A stretch of DNA of 24,183 nt from an uncultured Caryophanales bacterium (GTDB lineage Bacteria > Bacillota_I > Bacilli_A > Izemoplasmatales > Hujiaoplasmataceae): positions 1-24,183 of the forward strand of contig CALGNF010000002.1 in assembly GCA_937958685.1 (NCBI GenBank), given 5' to 3'. The notes under the pieces were generated by a model. The model did no database searches. It saw nothing but the letters and a program-made list of their open reading frames with translations, and was not told where the DNA came from. Of the stretch, positions 14,391-21,487 are shown piece after piece. The stretch's first letter is position 1. Every line of letters starts with the position of its first letter. A program made the translations under genes and the position numbers.

Positions 14391-14412
14391 GTGCCAAAAG
14401 AAAACTTGGCAC
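14391..14412 (-). other. Leader hairpin between the two terminator-like elements
   Basis: GTGCCAA (14391-14397) and TTGGCAC (14406-14412) form a perfect 7-bp stem with an eight-base loop. TTTCC and GGAAA outside (14385-14389 and 14422-14426) could extend it across an asymmetric internal loop. No function is assigned. Confidence 0.5.
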
Positions 14413-14427
14413 TACAACCCTGGAAAT

Positions 14428-14460
14428 AAAAAAACGCCCTCATCTTTAAAAGATAACGGC
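14428..14460 (-). terminator. Riboswitch expression-platform terminator
   Basis: On the minus strand GCCGTTATCTT pairs with AAGATGAGGGC across a three-base loop. This is an 11-position stem with one G-G mismatch and one T-G wobble, followed by G and seven T residues (14434-14428). The 5' arm GCCG is also the last part of the c-di-GMP aptamer. Ligand-bound aptamer should therefore block the terminator, which predicts an ON switch (inference). Confidence 0.75.
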
Positions 14461-14528
14461 AACTGGCTACCATCTTATCGAAGGCCCTATAGCTTTGCGT
14501 CACTAACTTTCGCTAGCTTTGCTATTTA
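14455..14528 (-). promoter_or_regulatory. Cyclic-di-GMP class I riboswitch (GEMM-I) aptamer
   Basis: The minus strand shows the class I c-di-GMP aptamer signature in order: TAGCAAAG; a helix CTAGC/GTTAG closed by a GAAA tetraloop (loop at 14508-14511); the highly conserved GTGACGCAAAGC (core 14492-14501); GGGCCT; a short second helix; and TGGTAGCCAGTTGCCG at the 3' end (14457-14471 for the final part). The GAAA tetraloop and the GACGCAAAGC core are the known GEMM-I hallmarks. The predicted transcription start (about 14529) falls directly at the aptamer's 5' edge. It precedes the surface-protein/SipW/AAA+ operon, which fits the known use of c-di-GMP riboswitches for adhesion and biofilm genes. 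Confidence 0.88.
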
Positions 14529-14535
14529 CACGGTC

Positions 14536-14564
14536 ATTATAATATAGGGGTTTTTGTTTGTCAA
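14536..14564 (-). promoter_or_regulatory. Consensus promoter of the riboswitch-controlled operon
   Basis: TTGACA (14564-14559) and TATAAT (14541-14536) on the minus strand, with exactly 17 bases between them, match the sigma-A consensus at all twelve positions. Two A-tracts (A8 and A6 on the minus strand, within 14581-14594) lie upstream of the -35 box, like an UP element. This predicts very strong constitutive initiation, with control left to the downstream riboswitch. Confidence 0.92.
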
Positions 14565-14597
14565 GGGGGTTGACCCGCTTTTTTGCTTTTTTTTCAT

Positions 14598-14641
14598 CTG
14601 AAGGCGTTTTTGGCCAAATAAAGCCGTCAAAACGCCTTCAG
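14598..14641 (-). other. Strong stem-loop after the alpha/beta hydrolase operon, without a T-run
   Basis: CTGAAGGCGTTTT (14598-14610) and its exact reverse complement (14629-14641) form a 13-bp stem, with a GGC/GCC pairing further in. It lies 16 bases after the stop of the last operon gene on the minus strand. On that strand it is followed by A-tracts, not T residues. It probably marks the transcript end (by processing or atypical termination) and separates the two operons. Confidence 0.7.
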
Positions 14642-14657
14642 AACAAGGAGAAAAGAC

Positions 14658-15542
14658 TCAAGTAAGGAAGTTTTCGATCGCTTTTGCCAATTCAAGGGGC
14701 TTGTCGACGAGCGGGGAATGGCCGCAGTTTTCGAAGCGGACATAGGTGGAATTGGCCTTGAGGGCGTTGATGTTGGCCTCGATCATCAGTTCGGGAACGG
14801 TGATATCCCTGTTTCCCCAGATATGCAACACGGGGCAGGTGATCTTGCCGATCGTGCCGTCGCCCATGCCATAGAAGCCGGGCTCGGCGCTCATATTCTG
14901 GCTGGCCAGGGCGAAATCGGCGTCGGGAAGGTTCCTTTGTTTCAGCGATTCGTTGATATAGAGGACGGTATCGGCGTCAGTTGGCTTGTTCACGGTATAG
15001 ATCGTGAGGTCGAAGATGTACTTGACGAAGGCGAAATTGCCGGCTTCAAGCGCATCCAGGAGCGGTTTGACCTGAATCGGGTCGTCCGCCATCGTCTCCG
15101 GGCTTTCATAGACCTGCCCGATCAGCATCTGGCCGTTTTCATCTTTTTTGAAGACGGGATAGCCTTTGTGGGTCGTGGAGTTGATCAGCACCAGTTTCGC
15201 GACTAAGTCCGGATGGTGGGCGGCGAGTTCCATGACGACGCCGCCGCCCAAAGACCAGCCGACGACGGCCGCCTTCTCGAGTTTGAGCGCCTGCATGAAC
15301 AGGACCAGATCCTCCGCGAACTCCTTGAGCGAGCTGATGCGGTTGTGATATGTCGAATCACCGTAGCCGCGCAAATCGGGCGCGTAGGCGCGATACCCTT
15401 TTGGCAGGCGTTCGAGCAGAGGCTTGTAGTAGACGCCGGAAGAGAAATTGCCATGCACGAGGAGAAGCGGCTTTTCGCCATCGCCAGCTTCCAGGTAGGC
15501 GTAGGTCTCGCCATTTGCGAGCAATACATGCTTTTTGGTCAT
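14658..15542 (-). CDS. Alpha/beta hydrolase
   Basis: This 294-residue cytoplasmic alpha/beta-hydrolase-fold enzyme has an oxyanion segment LLLVHGNFSSG near residue 30, nucleophile elbow VVGWSLGGG with Ser97, predicted acid Asp246 in IWGNRDITVP, and catalytic His275 in ENCGHSPLVD. The triad is complete and the length is normal for the family. Substrate cannot be read from sequence; C-C bond hydrolases, thioesterases and lactonases all share this pattern. AAAGGAG precedes the ATG at good spacing. It is the last gene of the transporter operon, 18 bases after another hydrolase of the same fold with low similarity. Context suggests a role in processing the imported compound or its CoA ester (inference). 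Confidence 0.85.
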   Translation of the reverse strand: MTKKHVLLANGETYAYLEAGDGEKPLLLVHGNFSSGVYYKPLLERLPKGYRAYAPDLRGYGDSTYHNRISSLKEFAEDLVLFMQALKLEKAAVVGWSLGGGVVMELAAHHPDLVAKLVLINSTTHKGYPVFKKDENGQMLIGQVYESPETMADDPIQVKPLLDALEAGNFAFVKYIFDLTIYTVNKPTDADTVLYINESLKQRNLPDADFALASQNMSAEPGFYGMGDGTIGKITCPVLHIWGNRDITVPELMIEANINALKANSTYVRFENCGHSPLVDKPLELAKAIENFLT

Positions 15543-15560
15543 AGACTTGTCTCCTTTGGC

Positions 15561-16382
15561 TTAGATTTGGTATCCGGTGTCCCTTGCCGCGCAGAAGCCG
15601 ATCACCAACGAGGTGAAAAGCAAGGGTTTCTCATACATCGAGGCGTGCCCGGCGAGCGGGATCTTGATCCACTCGGAGTTGGGCAGGTGGCGATGGAGAT
15701 ATTCCTGGTTGTCCATCGGCGTCAGGTAGTCCAGTTCCGCCGAGACGATCAGGACGGGCATCGTGATCCTGGTGATCACGGGCCGGATGTCGTAACTCTC
15801 GGCGCTCAGGGTGAGGCGCTCCAGCTGGTCGAGGAAGCCTGGATCCGAGAAGATCGGGATCAGGAAGGCCTCCCGTTTTTGCATCCAGTCGTAGCGCGAT
15901 TCGTAGAAGTAGGGCGAATAGATCACCGGGATCGTCGTCTTGTAGTAGTGGGCACCGTCACGTGTTCTTCCGGCGGCGATCCAGGCCCGGCCGATGTCCT
16001 TGAGCCAGCAGGAGGTGTAGGCGGCGCTGTTGAAGACGACCAGCCGTTCGACCAGCTCCGGATATTTTGCGGCGAAGAGCAGGGCGACCGCGCCGCCGTA
16101 GGAAATGCCGACGATGCTGATCTTGGTGATATTCAGCGCCTCGAAGAAGGCTTTCAAGAGTTCGACCTGAAGGTCCTGGGTATAGGTCTGGCCCGGAAGT
16201 TTCTGGCTTTGGCCCTGGTCGAGGAAGTCGATCCGATAGATTTGGAAATGTTCGCTCAGGGTCGGGATGAACGGATTCCAGGATTTGGTCGACATCATGA
16301 TCCCGTTCAGGATGACCAGCGGCTTGCCGAGGCCGTCAACTTCATAATGGACCGGTTGGCCCCGATAATCAAAAGTCGGCAT
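15561..16382 (-). CDS. Alpha/beta hydrolase
   Basis: This 273-residue enzyme of the alpha/beta hydrolase fold has nucleophile elbow IVGISYGGAVA with Ser94, predicted acid Asp near 218 in SAELDYLTP, and catalytic His246 in LAGHASMYEKP. The oxyanion-side segment is LVILNGIMMSTKSW, where the usual HG is replaced by NG. This is a variant seen in some members and may alter the oxyanion hole. Its start overlaps the end of the upstream CoA-transferase gene by 14 bases, which points to translational coupling. It has the same fold as the following hydrolase but is clearly divergent, so the two probably act on different steps. Substrate unknown. Confidence 0.82.
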   Translation of the reverse strand: MPTFDYRGQPVHYEVDGLGKPLVILNGIMMSTKSWNPFIPTLSEHFQIYRIDFLDQGQSQKLPGQTYTQDLQVELLKAFFEALNITKISIVGISYGGAVALLFAAKYPELVERLVVFNSAAYTSCWLKDIGRAWIAAGRTRDGAHYYKTTIPVIYSPYFYESRYDWMQKREAFLIPIFSDPGFLDQLERLTLSAESYDIRPVITRITMPVLIVSAELDYLTPMDNQEYLHRHLPNSEWIKIPLAGHASMYEKPLLFTSLVIGFCAARDTGYQI

Positions 16383-17685
16383 GGAGATACCCGGCCGCGA
16401 TGGCGTCCTTGTGGAGCTGGTCGCGGAACTTCGGATGGGCGATCGAGATCAATAATTTCACGCGCTCGCGCACGTTGCGACCGCGGAGACGGACGATCCC
16501 GTATTCCGTGACGACATAATCGACATCGTTGCGGGAGAGCGTGACGGCCGCGCCCTGCTTGAGCATCGGCACGATCTTCGAGACTTCCTCTTTCGCGCCG
16601 GTTTGGGGATTCTTCACCATCGCCGTCGAATAGAGGGCGATGAAGGAGCGGCCGTTTTTCGCGTTTTGGGCACCGGTCGCGGTATCCACCTGGCCGCCGG
16701 TTCCCGAGAATTGCTGGGTGCCGATCGATTCGGAGCAGCACTGGCCGGTGAGGTCGATTTCCAAGGTCGAGTTGATCGAGATCTGGTTGTCGTTCTTCCC
16801 CATCACGCAGGGGTCGTTGACATAGGAACCGCCCAGGATCATCACCGCGGGGTTGCCGTCGATGAAATCATAGAGTTCCTGGGTCCCGAGGGCGAAGCAG
16901 CAGACGTGCTTGCGGGGATGCAAGGTCTTGCGTTTGCCGTTGATGACGCCGGCTTTGACGAGCTCCATCATCCCGGAGGTGAACATCTCCGTATGGATCC
17001 CGAGATCTTTCTTGTCGAACAAGGACTTGGCGACGGCGTTGGGGATCCCGCCGATGCCGAGTTGGATCGAGTCGCCGTCGTGGATCTCACTCGCGATCAG
17101 CCGGCCGATCGTCATGTCTTTCTCGTTCGGTTCGGCATTCGGGATCGTCGGGGCCGGATAGTCGACCTCGACCAAGTAGTCGACCTCGGAGATGTGGACT
17201 TCCATGTCGCCGTAGGTGCGGGGGAAGTTCTTGTTGATCTCGAGGACGACGATGTCGGCGGCGTCGATCATCTCGCGCTCGTACACGTTCGAAAGTGACA
17301 GCGACACGTACCCGTGGGCATCGGGAGGCGTCGTCGTGGTGACGAACAGGTTCGGTTTTTTATAGTCTAGGCGTCTCTTCCCGGCAAAATGCAGGTGGTT
17401 GGGAACAAACGCGATGTTTCCATGTTCATGGGCCTTGCGGAGGACATTGGTGTGGAACCAGCTGTCGAGATAAAAGGAATGCGCCCATTTGCCGTCGATG
17501 AAAAACTCCGCATTGGCAAACGGGAGGCAGTTGGTGACGGTGACGTTCTTGACTCTGTTGCCGGCATGATGCAGGTTGAGCATGAACGCCTGCGGCTCGC
17601 AGGCCGCCATGCCGACGACGATTTCAAAATCGCTTTGCACAAGGTCGATGATCTTGTCGATCGTGACAGTTTGCGGATGTTTCAT
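16369..17685 (-). CDS. Acetyl-CoA hydrolase / 4-hydroxybutyrate-type CoA-transferase family protein
   Basis: This 438-residue cytoplasmic enzyme belongs to the family that moves CoA between acetyl-CoA and a carboxylic acid, or hydrolyses acetyl-CoA. Visible are the CoA-binding glycine loop QLGIGGIPNAVA near residue 210, and the catalytic glutamate in TGQCCSESIGTQQFSGTGGQVD (Glu near 319), with the following Gly-rich loop typical of the family. The length equals that of butyryl/4-hydroxybutyrate CoA-transferases. An AAGGAAG site precedes the ATG. It lies between the binding-protein gene and two alpha/beta hydrolases, which suggests activation of an imported acid to its CoA thioester. The specific acyl substrate cannot be told from sequence. 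Confidence 0.9.
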   Translation of the reverse strand: MKHPQTVTIDKIIDLVQSDFEIVVGMAACEPQAFMLNLHHAGNRVKNVTVTNCLPFANAEFFIDGKWAHSFYLDSWFHTNVLRKAHEHGNIAFVPNHLHFAGKRRLDYKKPNLFVTTTTPPDAHGYVSLSLSNVYEREMIDAADIVVLEINKNFPRTYGDMEVHISEVDYLVEVDYPAPTIPNAEPNEKDMTIGRLIASEIHDGDSIQLGIGGIPNAVAKSLFDKKDLGIHTEMFTSGMMELVKAGVINGKRKTLHPRKHVCCFALGTQELYDFIDGNPAVMILGGSYVNDPCVMGKNDNQISINSTLEIDLTGQCCSESIGTQQFSGTGGQVDTATGAQNAKNGRSFIALYSTAMVKNPQTGAKEEVSKIVPMLKQGAAVTLSRNDVDYVVTEYGIVRLRGRNVRERVKLLISIAHPKFRDQLHKDAIAAGYLHADF

Positions 17686-17711
17686 GGTATCTTCCTTTCC
17701 CTAGGTATGGC

Positions 17712-17742
17712 GTTAAGGGAGATGGATGCCATCTCCCTTAAC
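17712..17742 (-). other. Perfect 14-bp stem-loop after the binding-protein gene
   Basis: GTTAAGGGAGATGG (17712-17725) and its exact reverse complement (17729-17742) flank a three-base loop, 17 bases after the binding-protein stop. No T-run follows on the minus strand. Intergenic hairpins after substrate-binding-protein genes often protect that part of the message, so the binding protein may be made in excess over the enzymes downstream (inference). Confidence 0.75.
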
Positions 17743-17758
17743 TTTGCCATGTGTAATG

Positions 17759-19204
17759 TTACTCGTCGAGTCCTTCGATCTCTTCGATCGTCTGGATGTT
17801 CTGCACTTTCGTGAAGGCTTCGGTGATGACGCCCTCATTGTCGGTGAAGCCGTACTTCAAGAGAGCCATCGAGGCGATGCCCCAGCGTTTGCCACCGGTC
17901 CAGTCGACCAGACCGCCCATCGGCAGATCCAGCGGTTCGGATTCCATGGCGGCGATGTAGTTCGCCCAAGTGAGGTCCTCTTCCGCTTCTTCGACGCGGT
18001 TCAGCCCTTCGACGAAGATCGCGGCGGCGATATAGCCGGCCATCGCGAAGGCATTGGCGGTGTAGTTGGCTTTGCCAACCGTGAGACCGTCATAACCGGC
18101 GGCGGTCATGACCGCGACGAACGCCCAGTAGTCGGCGCTGAAGCCGTAGAGGCCTTCGGGATCGACGATGTCGAGCCAGGCGTTGACGTAGATCGGCCGG
18201 TTCTCATTGTAACGATAGTGGTCGACGACGGTCACGTCCGCATTGACATAGGACGAGAAGACGGGCACGTTGAGCGATTGGTTGGACATCTGCGTCAGCG
18301 CGTAACCGAACGGTTCCTGGTTCATCGCGAGGATGACGACGGAGACACCGCTGGCCTTGAGGATCGCCACGGCGGTGACAAAGGAATAACCGGTGACGGC
18401 CTGATAGACCATGTCAGCGGTTCTGCCGAGGATCTCGGCTTCCTGGTCGATACCGGCCTTGATCGACAAGCCGACGTCGTCGTTGGTGTAGATGACACCG
18501 ATCTTGGCGCCTGCGGGCAGGGCTTCGTCCTTGTTGGTGCCGTAGATTTGTTCGTTGACGGCTCTGGCGGTCATGATCCGGCCGTCAGTCTTGTAGATCG
18601 GCTGGACAGCCATGACCGGGTTGCCAACGGATTCCTGGAAATACAGGGAGTTGATTCCGGTTGCGGCGTAAACCATCGGGATGCCGACTTCCTCGATCAA
18701 TCCGAGGGTGGCGCCAACGGTCCAGGTGCCGAAGTGACCGACAAGCGCGAAGATCTCATCGGTTTCGATCAGCGTCTGCGTGTGCGCAAGTCCGGTCGTC
18801 GGAGATGTTTGATCATCGTAGGTCACGAATTGGATCGTTCTGCCGCCAACGCCTCCCTGTCCGTTGATGTACTCGAAGTAAGCGGTGATGCCGGCGTTGA
18901 AGGGCACGCCGATGGCGGCGGCGGCGCCGGTTGTGGAGGCCGCATTACCGACTTTGACGCTTGTCGGAGTGACACCTTGAACCAAGATTGGGGCTGCAGT
19001 CGTGGTGGTCGGAGCCGCGGTTGTCGTCGGGGCTACCGTGGTCGGTGCGACCGTTGTCGGCGCTGCCGTGGTCGGCGCTGCCGTGGTCGGCGCTGCCGTC
19101 GTCGGCGCGGCTGTCGTCGGGGCGGCTGTGGTGGTTTCGCCTGTGCAGGCCATGACGGCGATGCCGAACATGAACGTGAAGGCGAGCAATACTAGTTTCT
19201 TCAT
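17759..19204 (-). CDS. Branched-chain-amino-acid-type ABC transporter substrate-binding lipoprotein
   Basis: This 481-residue extracellular lipoprotein has signal MKKLVLLAFTFMFGIAV with lipobox AVMAC (Cys20), then a Thr/Ala/Pro linker (about residues 23-72), then a type I periplasmic-binding-protein domain of the LivJ/LivK (Peripla_BP_6) kind. Its fold markers are VKVGNAASTTGAAA, YINGQGGVGGR, FALVGHFGTWT and IGVIYTNDDVG. It captures the substrate outside the cell for the LivHMGF-like transporter encoded just upstream. AAAAGGAG precedes the ATG. The family binds branched-chain amino acids, but also amides, aromatic acids and other small acids, so the ligand is open. The neighbouring acyl-CoA enzymes argue for an organic acid rather than plain leucine. 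Confidence 0.93.
   Translation of the reverse strand: MKKLVLLAFTFMFGIAVMACTGETTTAAPTTAAPTTAAPTTAAPTTAAPTTVAPTTVAPTTTAAPTTTTAAPILVQGVTPTSVKVGNAASTTGAAAAIGVPFNAGITAYFEYINGQGGVGGRTIQFVTYDDQTSPTTGLAHTQTLIETDEIFALVGHFGTWTVGATLGLIEEVGIPMVYAATGINSLYFQESVGNPVMAVQPIYKTDGRIMTARAVNEQIYGTNKDEALPAGAKIGVIYTNDDVGLSIKAGIDQEAEILGRTADMVYQAVTGYSFVTAVAILKASGVSVVILAMNQEPFGYALTQMSNQSLNVPVFSSYVNADVTVVDHYRYNENRPIYVNAWLDIVDPEGLYGFSADYWAFVAVMTAAGYDGLTVGKANYTANAFAMAGYIAAAIFVEGLNRVEEAEEDLTWANYIAAMESEPLDLPMGGLVDWTGGKRWGIASMALLKYGFTDNEGVITEAFTKVQNIQTIEEIEGLDE
18989..19135 (-). repeat. 15-bp tandem repeat coding for the (A-P-T-T-A)n lipoprotein linker
   Basis: About nine imperfect copies of a 15-base unit encode TTAAP pentapeptides, with TTVAP and TTTAAP variants, in residues 24-72 of the binding lipoprotein. 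Three neighbouring copies near 19060-19100 are identical at DNA level, so copy number can change by slippage. The linker presumably spaces the domain from the membrane or through the cell envelope. Confidence 0.9.
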
Positions 19205-19252
19205 AATTCTCTCCTTTTCTATCTTCTATTTAAAGAATTCTATTCTATAAGT

Positions 19253-19266
19253 ACCGGATGTCCGGT
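19253..19266. other. Short palindrome between livF and the binding-protein gene
   Basis: ACCGGA-TG-TCCGGT lies immediately after the livF stop. The two-base loop is too tight for a stable RNA hairpin as drawn (five pairs with a four-base loop is possible). No T-run follows. It could be a minor stem-loop or a protein site. Confidence 0.3.
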
Positions 19267-19268
19267 AA

Positions 19269-20054
19269 TTACCTGGGTTTGTGTTCGCCGAGATAGGCGG
19301 ATACGAGTTGATCGTCCTGCATCAGTTCGTCGGCCTCGCCCTTGGTCTTGATCTTCCCAAGTTCCATCACATAGACGTAGTCGGCGATCTTGAGCGTCTG
19401 GTAGGCGTTCTGTTCGACGAGCAGGATCGTGTTGCCGCGGTTCTTGATTTCCTTGATGATTTCGAAGATCTCCTTGACGATCAGCGGCGCCAGTCCGAGG
19501 GAAGGTTCGTCGAGCAACAATAATTTCGGCCGGTTCATCAGCGCCCTGCCGATCGCGAGCATCTGCTGCTCGCCGCCGGAGAGGGTCGAGGCCTGTTGGC
19601 GCCGGCGTTCTTTGAGAACGGGGAAATAATTGTAAACCTCCGCGAGCGTCTGCCGGCGCAGTTTGCCGGCGCTGATTGTCTCCTGGACCGCGGAGCCGTC
19701 CTCGCTTACGCTTTCGCTTTTGGTCTTGGAAAGCGCGTAGCCGCCCACGAGCAGGTTTTCCTCAACGGTCAATCCCCGGAGGATCAAGCGGCCCTCGGGA
19801 GCCTGGATGATGCCTTTCTTCGCCAGTTTGTACGGCAGCATGCCGGTGATGTCCTCGCCGTCGAAGAGGATGCGTCCGCTTTTTGGCTTGACGACGCCGT
19901 TGATCGTGCGGATCGTCGTCGACTTGCCAGCGCCGTTGGCGCCGAGGATGGCGACGATCGAGCCCTGTTTGACTTCGATGTTGATGCCTTTGATCGCGCG
20001 GATGATGCCGTAGTCAACGACGAGATCCTTGACCTGGAGGATGGTGTTTTCCAT
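19269..20054 (-). CDS. livF: ABC transporter ATP-binding protein, LivF family
   Basis: This 261-residue cytoplasmic ATPase subunit of the LivHMGF-type importer has Walker A GANGAGKST (about 38-46), LivF-type QAPEGRLILRGLTVEENL, signature LSGGEQQML (158-166), Walker B LLLLDEPSLGLAP (Asp182) and LVEQN with the following switch region. About 28 residues are inserted at 109-136 (a polar stretch SKTKSESVSEDGS and onward) between the ENLLVGGY segment and the helix before the signature. This is longer than usual for LivF but does not touch catalytic motifs. The start overlaps the stop of livG by one base (TAATG), indicating translational coupling. Confidence 0.95.
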   Translation of the reverse strand: MENTILQVKDLVVDYGIIRAIKGINIEVKQGSIVAILGANGAGKSTTIRTINGVVKPKSGRILFDGEDITGMLPYKLAKKGIIQAPEGRLILRGLTVEENLLVGGYALSKTKSESVSEDGSAVQETISAGKLRRQTLAEVYNYFPVLKERRRQQASTLSGGEQQMLAIGRALMNRPKLLLLDEPSLGLAPLIVKEIFEIIKEIKNRGNTILLVEQNAYQTLKIADYVYVMELGKIKTKGEADELMQDDQLVSAYLGEHKPR

Positions 20055-21487
20055 TATTCTTCTCCCAGATACGCATCACGGACCGCTTTGTCCGCCTGGA
20101 TTTCCCGAGGCGTGCCGAGCGCGAGTTTTTTGCCGAATGAGATTGCACAGATCGTATCGCAGACATCCATGACCAAGCCCATGTCGTGCTCGACCAGGAA
20201 AATCGTCGTCTGGTTCTGGTCGCGGATCGTTCTGATGATGCGCGCCAGATCCCTGGTTTCCGCATCGTTCAGTCCGGCGGCGGGTTCGTCGAGGATGATC
20301 ATCCGCGGATCGACCATCAGCGTCCGCGCCAGCTCGATCTTCTTGAGGATTCCGTAGGGCAAACCGAAGGGGATCATGTGGGCGTAGGGCAGGAGACCCA
20401 GCATCGCGAGAATGTCGGTCGCCTTCTTGCGGAGCACCGCCTCTTCTTGTTTCAATTTGCGGGTATGGATGAGTTGACCGAAGAAACCGGTGCGAAACAA
20501 CGTGTGCGCGGCGACGAGGAGGTTGTCGATGACGGGCAGCTCCCAGACCAGTTCCACATTCTGGAACGTGCGGACGATGCCTTGCCGGATGATATTGTGG
20601 ACCGGGTAGTCGTTCAGTCTGATGACCTCGACGGGGTTCTTGCGGAAGTACATCCGGCCCGCTGCGGGACGGTAGAATTTCGTGATGCAGTTGAAGACCG
20701 TCGTCTTGCCGGCGCCGTTTGGCCCGATGAGGCCGAAGATCTCCCCTTGTTTCACATCGAAGGACAAATCATCGACCGCGACGAGCCCGCCGAAGCGCAT
20801 CGTCAGATTCTCGATGCGCAGCAGGACGTCCTCCGGAATCCCATAATCGCTTTTCGGGAGTTTGTCCTTGAGGGCTGCTGTAGCTTGTTCCCGGGCCAGG
20901 AGGCTCCGCTCGATGCCCTCGATCTTTTTTATCATGCGCGCGGATACCTTTTCTCGCGCGCGGTCCGAGCGAGCCGTTATTCCCTGCAGCCTGAGGGCCA
21001 GATCGGTCTCGGCCTTGGCCTTGAGTTCGGCGTAGGCTGTCTTCCTCAGCTCAAGATGGTCGGCATCAGGAGCGAACCGGGCCTCCAGAGCCGCCAATGC
21101 TGTGGATTTTCGCCGTTCGAGCGCTTGAAAGGCACGCTCCCTTTGTTCCTTGATCTCGGCTTGTCGCTCTGAAAGAACTTTGGCGAGTTTGCGCTTGTAG
21201 GTCTCGCGGAGCGCCCGGTAACGGAGCAGGTAACGCTGCTTTAGCTGTTCCAAACGGCGGTCATGTTCGGCTGTCACATAGCCGTTCGCCTCGCCGGCGG
21301 CGATCGCCGTATGAGCGAGACTGATGTCGGTTTGTTGCCGGCACTGCCGTTCCTGTTTCGCTTTTGCCATGTCGATGCGGTTGAGCTGCAGCGCCAGCAG
21401 ATTCTCGAGAAACGTCTTTCTGGCCTGCAACGTCTCGATCCGCTTCAGGCAAAGCCGGATGCGCAGGGCATCAATCATCTTCGCCAT
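20054..21487 (-). CDS. livG: ABC transporter ATP-binding protein, LivG family, with N-terminal coiled-coil extension
   Basis: This 477-residue protein is nearly twice the usual LivG length. Residues 221-477 form a full LivG ATPase with LTMRFGGLVAVDDLSF, Walker A GPNGAGKTT (255-263), RTFQNVELV, signature region LPYGILKKIELAR, Walker B MIILDEPAAGLN (Asp400-Glu401) and switch LVEHDMGLVM. In the signature the usual Gln after LPYG is Ile. Residues 1-215 are a charged Arg/Lys/Glu/Ala/Leu-rich helical region with heptad-like spacing and no membrane segment. The ATG at 21487 overlaps the end of livM by 17 bases and is preceded by AAGGTG seven bases upstream. The extension is therefore translated from the natural start and is not read-through of another gene. 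Its role is unknown; binding a partner or oligomerisation is a guess. Confidence 0.92.
   Translation of the reverse strand: MAKMIDALRIRLCLKRIETLQARKTFLENLLALQLNRIDMAKAKQERQCRQQTDISLAHTAIAAGEANGYVTAEHDRRLEQLKQRYLLRYRALRETYKRKLAKVLSERQAEIKEQRERAFQALERRKSTALAALEARFAPDADHLELRKTAYAELKAKAETDLALRLQGITARSDRAREKVSARMIKKIEGIERSLLAREQATAALKDKLPKSDYGIPEDVLLRIENLTMRFGGLVAVDDLSFDVKQGEIFGLIGPNGAGKTTVFNCITKFYRPAAGRMYFRKNPVEVIRLNDYPVHNIIRQGIVRTFQNVELVWELPVIDNLLVAAHTLFRTGFFGQLIHTRKLKQEEAVLRKKATDILAMLGLLPYAHMIPFGLPYGILKKIELARTLMVDPRMIILDEPAAGLNDAETRDLARIIRTIRDQNQTTIFLVEHDMGLVMDVCDTICAISFGKKLALGTPREIQADKAVRDAYLGEE

Noticed and set aside
14570..14597. Plus-strand terminator (GGGTTGACCC followed by T-runs)
   Set aside because: There is no plus-strand gene to terminate. 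The T-runs are better explained as minus-strand A-tracts upstream of the consensus promoter.
15213..16511. 432-residue plus-strand open frame
   Set aside because: Antisense to two alpha/beta hydrolases with complete catalytic triads. No family resemblance.
18989..19135. CRISPR-like or satellite repeat
   Set aside because: The repeats are in-frame pentapeptide codons within a lipoprotein linker, with no spacers.
17726..19195. 489-residue plus-strand open frame with Arg/Gly/Cys-rich C-terminus
   Set aside because: Antisense to the binding lipoprotein. The odd C-terminus is simply the reverse of the Thr/Ala/Pro linker repeat.
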